This document shows, one piece after another, positions 1 through 7,966 of a DNA stretch of 64,000 bases. The notes beneath the pieces were generated by a model, which saw only the letters and a program-made list of their open reading frames with translations, was not told where the DNA came from and searched no databases. Position 1 is the first letter of the stretch, and every line of letters begins with the position of its first letter. This DNA comes from Thauera sp. GDN1 (lineage in GTDB: Bacteria > Pseudomonadota > Gammaproteobacteria > Burkholderiales > Rhodocyclaceae), in the NCBI RefSeq assembly GCF_029223545.1, contig NZ_CP097870.1:2604001-2668000 (forward strand), given 5' to 3'. The position numbers were made by a program, and so were the translations under genes.

Positions 1-87
1 TCGTCACGGCAATCGCTCCGGGTTGAGAGGCGGGGTTAGACGCATTTGCGCACCGTGCGAACTTAACCTGCGAACCCCGAAGCTGCG

Positions 88-148
88 TAGTCCGATCGGA
101 CGATCGCCCCCAGCCGCGCCGGCAAAAACGCTAGTCCGTTGGGACGAT
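88..148. promoter_or_regulatory. Two palindromic operator-like repeats upstream of the flavin reductase gene
   Basis: Two 17-bp copies of TAGTCCG-N3-GGACGAT lie at 88-104 and 132-148, exactly 44 bp apart, about four helical turns. The first contains the perfect 12-bp palindrome GTCCGATCGGAC. The second is a one-base-imperfect version. A possible -10 hexamer (CATACT, 170-175) follows the second copy, with the gene start at 212, so a protein bound there would cover the -35 region. The sequence shows the repeats; their use as operators is inferred. They partly resemble (8 to 11 of 14 positions) the TCC...GATGC element found in front of several other operons here. Confidence 0.5.
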
Positions 149-211
149 GACCCTGACCGGGGCCAATTTCATACTCGGCGCCATCTTCCCTCCCGTCCTG
201 CGAGACACGAC

Positions 212-1189
212 ATGACGACGCAAAAGGGTTTCGACCCCCAGGCATTCCGCGCCGCGCTCGGCACCTTCACCACCGGCGTCACCATCATCACGGCCCGTGC
301 CCAGGACGGCGATGCCGTCGGCATCACCGCCAACAGCTTCAACTCGGTGTCCCTGGACCCGCCGCTGGTGCTGTGGAGCCTGGCGAAGAACGCACGCAGC
401 CTGGCCGCATTCTCCAACGCGAAGCACTGGAACGTGCATGTGCTGTCCGCCGACCAGGAAGCCCTGTCGGGCCGATTCGCACGCCAGGGCGAGGACAAGT
501 TCGCCGGGCTGGAGCTGGACGACGGGATCAGCAAGGCGCCGCTGCTCAAGGACTGCACCGCACGCTTCCAGTGTCGCACCGCGTTCAGCTACGACGGCGG
601 CGACCATGTCATCTTCGTCGGCGAGGTGCTGGCCTACGACCACAGCGACCTGCCGCCGCTGGTGTTCCAGAGCGGCCAGTACGCCCTGGCCGCCCGCAAG
701 CCGCGCGAGGAGGTGCGCCTGGGCGCCACGCCGCCGCCCGAATGCAGCTACACCGAGGACCTGCTCGGCTACCTGCTCGGCCGCGCGCACTACCAGATGC
801 TGTTCGCCTTGCGACAATTGCTCGACACCCAGGCCCTGGACGAGCGCTCGTTCTTCATCCTGTCGGTGCTGTCGATCCGTGACCGCCTGACCCTCGACGA
901 ACTGAACGCGTTCATCGCCTACACCGGCATGCTGGCCACCGTCGAATCTATGGCAGCGCTCGAGTCGCAACGCCTGGTCGCCTTCGAAAGCGAGGACGGG
1001 ACCACACGCTACGTGCTGACCGCCGATGGCCGCGAAGCCTCGCTGCGCCAGATCGCGCTGGCGAAGGCGGTCGAGGAAGACGTCGCCGCCAAGCTCGGCG
1101 CCGGCGACACGATGGCGCTGAAGCTGCTGCTCAAGCGCCTGATCGCGAGCAGTGACCCGGGCATGCCCGACCTTTGGTCTGCACGCTGA
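212..1189 (+). CDS. Flavin reductase with C-terminal MarR-like domain (two-component aromatic monooxygenase reductase)
   Basis: A 325-residue protein. Residues ~10-165 form a flavin reductase (HpaC/FMN-binding split-barrel) domain with the family pattern FTTGVTIITA...GITANSF.SVS.DPPLVLWSL. Residues ~190-315 look like a MarR-type winged helix. This two-domain layout is known from the reductase component C1 of Acinetobacter p-hydroxyphenylacetate hydroxylase and from TesA1-like reductases of steroid degradation, which supply reduced flavin to a partner oxygenase. No oxygenase is in the window; it may lie to the left. The open frame extends upstream to 23, but family homology begins at the ATG at 212, after the operator-like repeats. 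The meta-cleavage genes downstream fit ring hydroxylation of a phenolic intermediate. Confidence 0.85.
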   Translation: MTTQKGFDPQAFRAALGTFTTGVTIITARAQDGDAVGITANSFNSVSLDPPLVLWSLAKNARSLAAFSNAKHWNVHVLSADQEALSGRFARQGEDKFAGLELDDGISKAPLLKDCTARFQCRTAFSYDGGDHVIFVGEVLAYDHSDLPPLVFQSGQYALAARKPREEVRLGATPPPECSYTEDLLGYLLGRAHYQMLFALRQLLDTQALDERSFFILSVLSIRDRLTLDELNAFIAYTGMLATVESMAALESQRLVAFESEDGTTRYVLTADGREASLRQIALAKAVEEDVAAKLGAGDTMALKLLLKRLIASSDPGMPDLWSAR

Positions 1190-1231
1190 TCTCCCTCCGA
1201 ACTCACCTCGACGAATAAGCAAGGACATCCC

Positions 1232-2005
1232 ATGCCCCTGATCGAACGCTTCCGCCTGAACAACCAGGTCGCCATCGTCACCGGCGCTGGCCGCGGCATT
1301 GGCCGTGCCATCGCCCTGAGCTACGCCGAGGCCGGCGCCGATGTGGTGTGCGCGGCACGCACGCTCGCCGACGTGGAAGCGGTCGCGGAAGAGATCCGCG
1401 CCCTCGGCCGCCGCGCGCTCGCGGTGCAGTGCGACGTCACCGAGCTGCCGCAACTGGCCGGCGTGGTCGAGGCCGCGATGAACACGTTCGGCCGCATCAC
1501 CCACCTGGTCAATAACGCCGGCGGCTCCGGCCCCAACGACCCGCTGAAGATGTCGGCAGACAAGTTCGAGGGCGTGTTCCGCTTCAACGTCAGCTCCGCC
1601 TACGAACTGACCCGCCTGTGCGTTCCGCACATGCGCACGGCCGGCGGCGGCAACGTGGTGAACATCACCTCGGGCGCGGCGCGCTACGCCCAGCCCTACT
1701 TCAGCGCCTACGGCACGGCCAAGGCCGCGCTGAGCCAGCTCACCCGCCTGCTGGCGCAGGACTTCGCCCCCGACGTGCGCGTCAATGCCATCGCGCCGGG
1801 GCCGATCATGACCGCCGCGCTCGACCGCGCCCTGCCCGCCAACATGCGCGAGGGCATGATCAAGAACACGCCGTTGAAACGCCTGGGCGAAGTCGAGGAC
1901 ATCGCCGCCGCCGCGCTCTACCTCGCTACCCCGGCATCCGCCTGGGTCACCGGCAAGATCATCGAAGTCGACGGCGGTGCCGAATCCAGCGTGTGGCCGG
2001 GCTGA
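1232..2005 (+). CDS. Short-chain dehydrogenase/reductase (classical SDR)
   Basis: A 257-residue NAD(P)-dependent oxidoreductase. The cofactor-binding TGAGRGIG motif is at residues 17-24, the NNAG motif is present, and the catalytic Tyr-x-x-x-Lys appears as YGTAK after a conserved Ser. The C-terminus keeps the family pattern (VTGKIIEVDGG). Overall it resembles FabG and 7-alpha-hydroxysteroid dehydrogenase-like SDRs. The substrate cannot be read from sequence; oxidation or reduction of a hydroxyl or keto group on a cyclic or acyl-CoA intermediate is likely. It sits 42 bp after the flavin reductase and just before the meta-cleavage lower-pathway genes, so it is probably cotranscribed. Confidence 0.85.
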   Translation: MPLIERFRLNNQVAIVTGAGRGIGRAIALSYAEAGADVVCAARTLADVEAVAEEIRALGRRALAVQCDVTELPQLAGVVEAAMNTFGRITHLVNNAGGSGPNDPLKMSADKFEGVFRFNVSSAYELTRLCVPHMRTAGGGNVVNITSGAARYAQPYFSAYGTAKAALSQLTRLLAQDFAPDVRVNAIAPGPIMTAALDRALPANMREGMIKNTPLKRLGEVEDIAAAALYLATPASAWVTGKIIEVDGGAESSVWPG

Positions 2006-2033
2006 GTCGCAGTTGCACGCACTGTCTCAACAC

Positions 2034-2834
2034 ATGGACCCGACCATGGACGACTCCCAGATCCGCCGCCTCGGCGACGAACTCTACGACGCCCTGCGCC
2101 AGCGCCGCACCCTGGCGCCGCTGACCGACCGCCATCCGGACATCGGCATCGACGACGCTTATCACATCTCGCTGCACATGCTGGCGCGACGCGAAGCCGA
2201 TGGCGAAAAGCTCGTCGGCAAGAAGATCGGCGTCACCAGCAAGCCGGTGCAGGACATGCTGAACGTGCATCAGCCCGACTTCGGCTTCCTGACCGACGCC
2301 ATGCACCATCCGGACGGCGCCACGATCCCGATCGCCCAGGCCGGCCTGATTCAGCCGCGCGCAGAAGGCGAGATCGCCTTCATGCTGAAGGCCGATCTCC
2401 AGGGTCCGGGCGTTACGAAGGAAGACGTGCTCGCCGCCACCGCCTGGGTTGCGCCCTGCTTCGAGATCGTCGATTCCCGCATCGACGACTGGAAGATCCG
2501 GATCCAGGACACGGTCGCCGACAACGCCTCGTGCGGCGTGTTCGTGATCGGCGAGCAGCACACCGACCCGACCGGACTGGACCTCGCAGCCGTGCGCATG
2601 CGCATGACCCGCAACGGCGAACCTGCCGGCGAAGGCCTGGGCTCGGCGGTCCAGGGCCATCCGGCCGAAGCGGTGGCCTGGCTCGCCAACACCCTCGGTC
2701 GCTTCGGCATCCCCTTCCGCGTCGGTGAGCTGATCCTGTCCGGCTCCCTGGCGCCGCTACTCCCGGCCCGTGCCGGAGACCGCTTCGACATGGAAATCGA
2801 GGGACTCGGCCGCTGTTCGGTTGCCTTTGCCTGA
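2034..2834 (+). CDS. dmpE: 2-hydroxypenta-2,4-dienoate hydratase (2-keto-4-pentenoate hydratase family)
   Basis: A 266-residue member of the MhpD/DmpE/TesE family. It hydrates a 2-hydroxy-2,4-dienoate, made by hydrolysis of a meta-cleavage product, to 4-hydroxy-2-oxoacid. Conserved stretches include [15 protein letters not shown], the metal-binding region PRAEGEIAF and [11 protein letters not shown]. The start is uncertain: ATG at 2034 or 2046, both without a clear ribosome binding site. A longer in-frame extension to 1977 would overlap the SDR gene and is not conserved. It is followed by the dehydrogenase and aldolase that complete the route to acetyl-CoA (or propionyl-CoA) and pyruvate. Confidence 0.9.
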   Translation: MDPTMDDSQIRRLGDELYDALRQRRTLAPLTDRHPDIGIDDAYHISLHMLARREADGEKLVGKKIGVTSKPVQDMLNVHQPDFGFLTDAMHHPDGATIPIAQAGLIQPRAEGEIAFMLKADLQGPGVTKEDVLAATAWVAPCFEIVDSRIDDWKIRIQDTVADNASCGVFVIGEQHTDPTGLDLAAVRMRMTRNGEPAGEGLGSAVQGHPAEAVAWLANTLGRFGIPFRVGELILSGSLAPLLPARAGDRFDMEIEGLGRCSVAFA

Positions 2835-2952
2835 TTTCCCCGCTTGCAGGTGCGCCGCGGCATATCCCTCTCTCGTCCCCGTGTCGCCTGCACCCGTCCG
2901 CCCGCCCGGATCGAGACGGACCGCAACGCCCCCTACTCTTAGAGACGAATCC

Positions 2953-3876
2953 ATGAACAAGATCAAATGCGCGCTGATCGGCCCCGGCAACATCGGCACC
3001 GACCTGCTGTACAAGTTGAAGCGTAGCCCCGTGCTCGAGCCGGTGTGGATGGTCGGCATCGACGCCAGCTCGGAAGGCCTGGCGCGTGCGCGTGAGCTGG
3101 GCCTCAAGACCACCGCCGAGGGCGTCGACGGCCTGCTGCCGCACGTGCTGGCCGACGGCGTGCAGATCGCCTTCGATGCCACCTCGGCCTACGTCCATGC
3201 CGAGAACAGTCGCAAGCTCAATGAACTGGGCGTGCTGATGATCGACCTCACCCCCGCGGCGATCGGCCCGTTCTGCGTGCCGCCGGTCAATCTGGTGGAG
3301 CACGTCGGCAAGGGCGAGATGAACGTCAACATGGTCACCTGCGGCGGCCAGGCCACGATCCCGATGGTCGCTGCGGTCTCGCGCGTGCAGCCGGTGGCCT
3401 ACGGCGAGATCGTCGCCACCGTGTCCTCCAAGAGTGCCGGCCCGGGCACGCGCAAGAACATCGACGAATTCACCCGCACCACCGCCGGCGCGGTCGAGAA
3501 GGTGGGCGGTGCGAAGAAGGGCAAGGCCATCATCATCCTCAACCCGGCCGAGCCCCCGCTGATCATGCGCGACACGGTGCACTGCCTCACCGAGACCGAG
3601 CCCGACCAGGCGGCGATCACCGAATCGATCCACGCCATGATCAAGGAAGTGCAGAAGTACGTGCCCGGCTATCGGCTCGTGAACGGTCCCGTGTTCGACG
3701 GCAACCGCGTCTCGGTCTTCCTGGAAGTCGAAGGCCTGGGCGATTACCTGCCCAAGTACGCCGGCAACCTCGACATCATGACCGCGGCCGGTGCGCGCAC
3801 CGCCGAGATGTTCGCCGAGGAGATCCTCGCCGGGCGCCTGAAACTCGAATCCAACCGCGCCACGATGGTGGCCTGA
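2953..3876 (+). CDS. dmpF: Acetaldehyde dehydrogenase, acylating
   Basis: A 307-residue enzyme of the DmpF/MhpF/BphJ family that oxidises acetaldehyde or propionaldehyde to the acyl-CoA with NAD+ and CoA. The Rossmann motif GPGNIG is at residues 10-15 and the catalytic cysteine is C130 in [10 protein letters not shown]. In this family it forms a channelling complex with the aldolase encoded next door, and the gene order matches such complexes. The true start is the ATG at 2953; the upstream open frame (from 2770) has no family homology and overlaps the hydratase. TesF in steroid degradation and HsaG in mycobacteria are close functional relatives. Confidence 0.93.
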   Translation: MNKIKCALIGPGNIGTDLLYKLKRSPVLEPVWMVGIDASSEGLARARELGLKTTAEGVDGLLPHVLADGVQIAFDATSAYVHAENSRKLNELGVLMIDLTPAAIGPFCVPPVNLVEHVGKGEMNVNMVTCGGQATIPMVAAVSRVQPVAYGEIVATVSSKSAGPGTRKNIDEFTRTTAGAVEKVGGAKKGKAIIILNPAEPPLIMRDTVHCLTETEPDQAAITESIHAMIKEVQKYVPGYRLVNGPVFDGNRVSVFLEVEGLGDYLPKYAGNLDIMTAAGARTAEMFAEEILAGRLKLESNRATMVA

Positions 3877-3902
3877 GCGGCGACCAGACGAAGGAGATGA
3901 AC

Positions 3903-4937
3903 ATGGAACTTCGCGGCAAGAAGATCACCGTCCACGACATGACCCTGCGGGACGGCATGCACCCCAAGCGCCACCTGATGACGCTCGAGCAGATGAAGAC
4001 CATCGCCTGCGGCCTGGACGAGGCGGGCGTGCCGCTGATCGAGGTCACCCACGGCGACGGGCTGGGCGGCAGCTCGGTGAACTACGGCTTCCCGGCGCAC
4101 AGCGACGAGGAATACCTCGGCACCGTGATCCCGCTGATGAAGCAGGCCAAGGTCTCGGCGCTGCTGCTGCCGGGCATCGGCACCGTCGATCACCTGAAGA
4201 TGGCGCACGAGCTGGGCGTGTCCACCATCCGTGTGGCCACCCACTGCACCGAGGCGGACGTCTCCGAGCAGCACATCGGCATGGCGCGCAAGCTCGGCAT
4301 GGACACCGTGGGCTTCCTGATGATGGCGCACATGAACAGCCCCGAAGGCCTGGTCAAGCAGGCCAGGCTGATGGAGAGCTACGGCGCCAACTGCATATAC
4401 GTCACCGACTCGGCCGGCCACCTGCTGCCCGACACGGTCAAGGCGCGCCTGGCGGCGGTGCGCGAGGCCCTGAAGCCCGAGACCGAGCTCGGCTTCCACG
4501 GCCACCACAACCTGGCGATGGGCGTGGCCAACAGCCTGGCCGCCCTCGAAGTGGGCGCCACCCGGATCGACGCCGCCGCGGCCGGTCTGGGTGCAGGGGC
4601 CGGCAACACGCCGCTGGAAGTCTTCATCGCGGTGTGCGACCTGATGGGCATCGAGACCGGCGTGGATGTGTTCAAGATCCAGGACGTGGCCGAGGACCTG
4701 GTCGTGCCGATCATGGACTTCCCGATCCGCATCGACCGCGACGCGCTCACGCTCGGCTACGCCGGCGTGTATGGCTCCTTCCTGCTGTTCGCCAAGCGCG
4801 CCGAGAAGAAGTACGGCGTGCCCGCGCGCGAGATCCTGGTCGAGATGGGCCGCCGCGGCATGGTCGGCGGCCAGGAAGACATGATCGAGGATACGGCGCT
4901 CAATCTGGCCCGCGCACGGCAGGCGGCGCAGGCCTGA
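3903..4937 (+). CDS. dmpG: 4-hydroxy-2-oxovalerate aldolase
   Basis: A 344-residue HMGL-like class II aldolase (DmpG/MhpE/BphI/TesG family) that splits 4-hydroxy-2-oxoacids into pyruvate and an aldehyde, using a divalent metal. The N-terminal TLRDGMH motif carries the catalytic Arg16, metal ligand Asp17 and His20; [15 protein letters not shown] supplies further metal-binding histidines. The [15 protein letters not shown] loop is conserved. An AAGGAG Shine-Dalgarno at 3891-3896 sits 6 nt before the ATG at 3903, so this start is preferred over the ATG at 3897. It is coupled with the acylating dehydrogenase 26 bp upstream. Confidence 0.94.
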   Translation: MELRGKKITVHDMTLRDGMHPKRHLMTLEQMKTIACGLDEAGVPLIEVTHGDGLGGSSVNYGFPAHSDEEYLGTVIPLMKQAKVSALLLPGIGTVDHLKMAHELGVSTIRVATHCTEADVSEQHIGMARKLGMDTVGFLMMAHMNSPEGLVKQARLMESYGANCIYVTDSAGHLLPDTVKARLAAVREALKPETELGFHGHHNLAMGVANSLAALEVGATRIDAAAAGLGAGAGNTPLEVFIAVCDLMGIETGVDVFKIQDVAEDLVVPIMDFPIRIDRDALTLGYAGVYGSFLLFAKRAEKKYGVPAREILVEMGRRGMVGGQEDMIEDTALNLARARQAAQA

Positions 4938-4939
4938 AC

Positions 4940-6241
4940 ATGACGACCGAGGCCATGGCCACACCCGCGACCATGTCGCCGTGGCGCAACCATGGCCTGC
5001 TGCTTCTGCTGGCCATGATGTACGCCGACAACTTCGTCGGCCGCCAGATCGTGGCCGTGATGATCGAGCCGATCAAGCACGAGTTCGGCGCCAGCGACAC
5101 CTCGATGGGTCTGATCTCCGGCCTCGCCTTCGCCGCGGTGTTCGCCGTGCTCGGCCTTCCGGCCGGGCGTCTCGCCGACCGCCTGCCGCGGATCGGCGTG
5201 GTCGCGGCGTCCTGTGCGCTCTGGGGCATCGCCACCATCCTGTGCGGCTTCACCGGCAGCTTCCTGCTGCTGGTGCTGGCGCGCATGGCGGTCGCGGCCG
5301 CCGAGGCGCCTGCGGCGCCGGCCGCCCTGTCGCTGATCGCTGATCTCTATCCGCCGCAACGGCGCGCCTTTGCCATCAGCCTCTTCACTGCAGCTCCGAC
5401 CTTCGCCGCCATCATCGCGCTCAGCCTCGGCGCCTGGATGGTCGATGCCTGGGGCTGGCGCATGAGCTTCATCGCGGCCGGAGCTCCCGCGCTGCTGATC
5501 GGCGCCCTGGTGCTGACCCTGGGCCGCGAACCCCGACGCGGTCGCTGGGATGCGGTTTCCCACCATCCTCATCCACTGGACATTCGCTCGACGCTCAGGA
5601 CTCTGTGGTCCGAAAAGGCGGTGCGTTACCTGGTCCTGGCAAGCGCCACGGCAACGCTGGGCGGGACCGCCTTCGGCATGTGGAACGCGACCTTCCTGGT
5701 GCGCTCCTATGGCCTAGCACTGCAACATGCCGGCCTGCTTACCGGGCTCGTGGGCGGAATAAGTGCTGGCGTAGGCGTGATGTTCGCCGGCTGGCTGAGC
5801 GATCGTCTCGGCTCGCGCGGTGCGCGCTGGCGGTTGAGCGTCCCGATCCTGGGCCATACGATCGGTCTGCTGTCGCTGGCCATCTATCTCTTCTGGCCGA
5901 GTGACATCTGGCTGGAAATGGCCGGGATCCCGGTGCCCGAGGCCATGCTCTGGTGCGCCGTGAATGGCTTCTTTTCCGTGTGGTGGCTCGGCCCGTCGTT
6001 CGCCCTGCTGACCACGCTCACCAATCCGCGCATCCGCGCCGTCGCGATCGCCCTCCAGACCCTGCTCAGCACGCTGTTCGGCGTCGGCTTCGGCCCTGTG
6101 CTGATCGGCACCCTGAGTGACCTCCTGTACCCCCACCTCGGCATCGAAGCGCTGCGCCACGCCTTGCTCCTCGGCTGCGCAACCTCCTTGGGCGCGATGA
6201 TCCTCCTCTATCGCACTGGTCGGCATCTTCCCCGCACCTGA
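4940..6241 (+). CDS. MFS transporter (spinster/ACS-like)
   Basis: A 433-residue inner-membrane carrier with about 12 predicted hydrophobic helices. The loop 2-3 signature reads GLPAGRLADRLPR, typical of the major facilitator superfamily. The early FVGRQIVAVMIEPIKHEFGASDTSMG stretch matches spinster-type MFS proteins often found beside aromatic and steroid catabolic genes. Its ATG lies 2 bp after the aldolase stop, so it is probably the last gene of this operon. It likely imports the substrate or a metabolite; direction and substrate are not readable. Confidence 0.85.
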   Translation: MTTEAMATPATMSPWRNHGLLLLLAMMYADNFVGRQIVAVMIEPIKHEFGASDTSMGLISGLAFAAVFAVLGLPAGRLADRLPRIGVVAASCALWGIATILCGFTGSFLLLVLARMAVAAAEAPAAPAALSLIADLYPPQRRAFAISLFTAAPTFAAIIALSLGAWMVDAWGWRMSFIAAGAPALLIGALVLTLGREPRRGRWDAVSHHPHPLDIRSTLRTLWSEKAVRYLVLASATATLGGTAFGMWNATFLVRSYGLALQHAGLLTGLVGGISAGVGVMFAGWLSDRLGSRGARWRLSVPILGHTIGLLSLAIYLFWPSDIWLEMAGIPVPEAMLWCAVNGFFSVWWLGPSFALLTTLTNPRIRAVAIALQTLLSTLFGVGFGPVLIGTLSDLLYPHLGIEALRHALLLGCATSLGAMILLYRTGRHLPRT

Positions 6242-6365
6242 GCCCTGCACCCGGGTCCGACGCCCGAGTCATGCGGATCGAAAGCTCGGGAAGCGCAGGA
6301 CTTCCCTCCCCGCGCTGACCGCTGCGCTCCCGATCAGCGCATCTGTCCACATTTGACTCGCATCC

Positions 6366-6410
6366 ATAATCCAATCAGGCGATGCCTGATGCGCACCCCC
6401 TCCTTAAAGT
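6366..6410 (+). promoter_or_regulatory. Shared promoter element in front of the F420/kor operon
   Basis: ATAA (6366-6369), TCCAATCA (6370-6377) and GGCGATGC (6378-6385) are followed after 19 nt by TAAAGT (6405-6410), a plausible -10 hexamer. The box overlaps where a -35 would be. The same layout precedes five other genes here. The site also contains the perfect 7-bp inverted repeat ATCAGGC-GAT-GCCTGAT (6374-6390). A predicted start near 6417 would leave a leader of ~85 nt before npdG. Activator-dependent transcription is inferred. Confidence 0.6.
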
Positions 6411-6502
6411 GAATGCACGGCACCACAGGGCGAATGCAGTGCCTCAGGCCGCATTTCGGCCGTTTGCCCTGACCACACTTGAATCCAGGAAGGGAGCAGG
6501 AC

Positions 6503-7174
6503 ATGGAGCAGACAATCGCCGTGGTCGGCGGAACGGGTAACCTCGGCGCTGCACTTGCAAGGCGCTGGGCCAAAGCGGGCAAAACGGTGATCATCGGCTC
6601 ACGCACCGCGGAGAAGGCACGGGAAGCCGCCGCGCGACTGAGCGCGGGACTCGACACCAGAATCCTTTCGGCCTCGAACCTGGAGGCAGCCCGCGCCGCC
6701 GACATCGTCGTGGCGACCGTGCCTTTTTCCTCCCAGGCGGCCGTTCTCGAGGAGATCCGCCCCGCCCTGGCCGGCAAGATCCTGATCGACACCACCGTCC
6801 CGCTCATGCCGCCCAAGGTTGCGCGCGTGCAGTTGCCCGCCGAGGGCAGCGCCGCCCAGCGCGCCCAACAACTGGTCGGCGAGACGGTGCGGCTCGTTTC
6901 CGCCTTCCATAACGTCGCGGCCCACAAGCTCGCCACCGACCAGGAGGTGGAGTGCGACGTCCTGGTCTTCGGCGATGACAAGGAAGCGCGCGCGGTCGCC
7001 GTGGCCCTGGCCGACTGCGCGGGCCTGCGCGGCCTGCACGCCGGCGTGCTGGCCAACTCCGCCGCAGCCGAGGCGCTGACCTCGATCCTCATCTTCCTCA
7101 ACAAGACCTACAGGGTGGATGGCGCAGGCATCCGCATCACAGGTCAGCTCGATCGTTCCGCTGCCGCAGACTGA
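6503..7174 (+). CDS. npdG: NADPH-dependent F420 reductase (Fno/NpdG)
   Basis: A 223-residue protein that exchanges hydride between NADP(H) and the deazaflavin F420. Residues 6-13 give the Rossmann loop VVGGTGNLG, followed by the NADP-selecting SRT at the end of beta-2. The family stretches ATVPFSSQ, IDTTVPL and VSAFHNVAAHKL are present, as is the C-terminal AEALTSILIFLNK. The length fits archaeal Fno and Rhodococcus NpdG. The ATG at 6503 has a GGAAGGGAG-type ribosome site just upstream; the open frame from 6479 is not needed. It leads an operon with cofC and fbiC, which strongly supports F420 rather than another cofactor. Confidence 0.9.
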   Translation: MEQTIAVVGGTGNLGAALARRWAKAGKTVIIGSRTAEKAREAAARLSAGLDTRILSASNLEAARAADIVVATVPFSSQAAVLEEIRPALAGKILIDTTVPLMPPKVARVQLPAEGSAAQRAQQLVGETVRLVSAFHNVAAHKLATDQEVECDVLVFGDDKEARAVAVALADCAGLRGLHAGVLANSAAAEALTSILIFLNKTYRVDGAGIRITGQLDRSAAAD

Positions 7175-7291
7175 GGCCCGCCATGGCATCGCAGGTCAGC
7201 CTTGCTGCGCTTCAGGATCTCCCCGAGGGCGGCGTGGCCAGCCCCTCCATTTAGCCCGCGCCCGCTCGAACAGAGAAGGGGGAAGAAAATC

Positions 7292-7966
7292 ATGAGCTGC
7301 TGGGCACTTCTCGCGCTTAAGCCTCCGCATCTGGGAAAGAGCCGGCTTGGCGGCACGCTGACGCGCCGACAGCGCGAGCACCTGATCATCACGATGTTCG
7401 AGCACGTGCTGGAGACGCTCGACACCGCGAGCGAGATCGATCAGATCGCAGTGATCACACCGGTTCCGGAAATACTGCCGCAAGGTGTGCACGCACTCAG
7501 GGACCGTGGAACCGGGCTCAATCAGGCCCTGGACGAAGGTCGCAACACGCTGACCGCCTGCGGTGCGACCGAAGTGCTCGTGCTGCATGCCGACCTCCCC
7601 TGGCTCAGCCCGCCAGAGGTGGACAGCTTCGTGTGCCATGGCCGCAAGACGGGGCTCGCGCTCGCGCCGGACCATCACGGTTCGGGTACCAACGCGATCT
7701 TCCTGTCCCCCCCGGGCACCTTCAATTTTCATTTTGGCACCTCCAGCTTCAGGCAGCACCTTGCGGAGGCGCGCATGCGCGGGCTCGAGCCGATCGTCAA
7801 CACCCCGCGCGGCTTCGCCGTCGACATCGATGAGCCCGCAGACCTGCAGCACTACCTCGACACCCGAGGCGGCCCTCTCGAGCCGCTCCTCTCGCCCTGG
7901 AGTACGACGCGATGGACAGCAAGCCCGAAACACTTCTCGCCCTTGCACGCGGCGGAGCACGGCTGA
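7292..7966 (+). CDS. cofC: CofC: 2-phospho-L-lactate (or related) guanylyltransferase of F420 biosynthesis
   Basis: A 224-residue nucleotidyltransferase. It activates 2-phospholactate, phosphoenolpyruvate or 3-phosphoglycerate with GTP to make the side-chain donor for F420. CofC features seen are LLALKPPHLGKSRLGGTL near the N-terminus, GLNQALDEG, the metal-binding HADLPWL, and GTNAIFL. The ATG at 7292 follows a GAAGGGGGAAG purine tract; the longer frame from 7202 has no homology. Its 3' end overlaps fbiC by 55 nt in another frame, suggesting translational coupling. Which three-carbon acid it uses cannot be told; Paraburkholderia CofC is known to prefer 3-phosphoglycerate. Confidence 0.88.
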   Translation: MSCWALLALKPPHLGKSRLGGTLTRRQREHLIITMFEHVLETLDTASEIDQIAVITPVPEILPQGVHALRDRGTGLNQALDEGRNTLTACGATEVLVLHADLPWLSPPEVDSFVCHGRKTGLALAPDHHGSGTNAIFLSPPGTFNFHFGTSSFRQHLAEARMRGLEPIVNTPRGFAVDIDEPADLQHYLDTRGGPLEPLLSPWSTTRWTASPKHFSPLHAAEHG

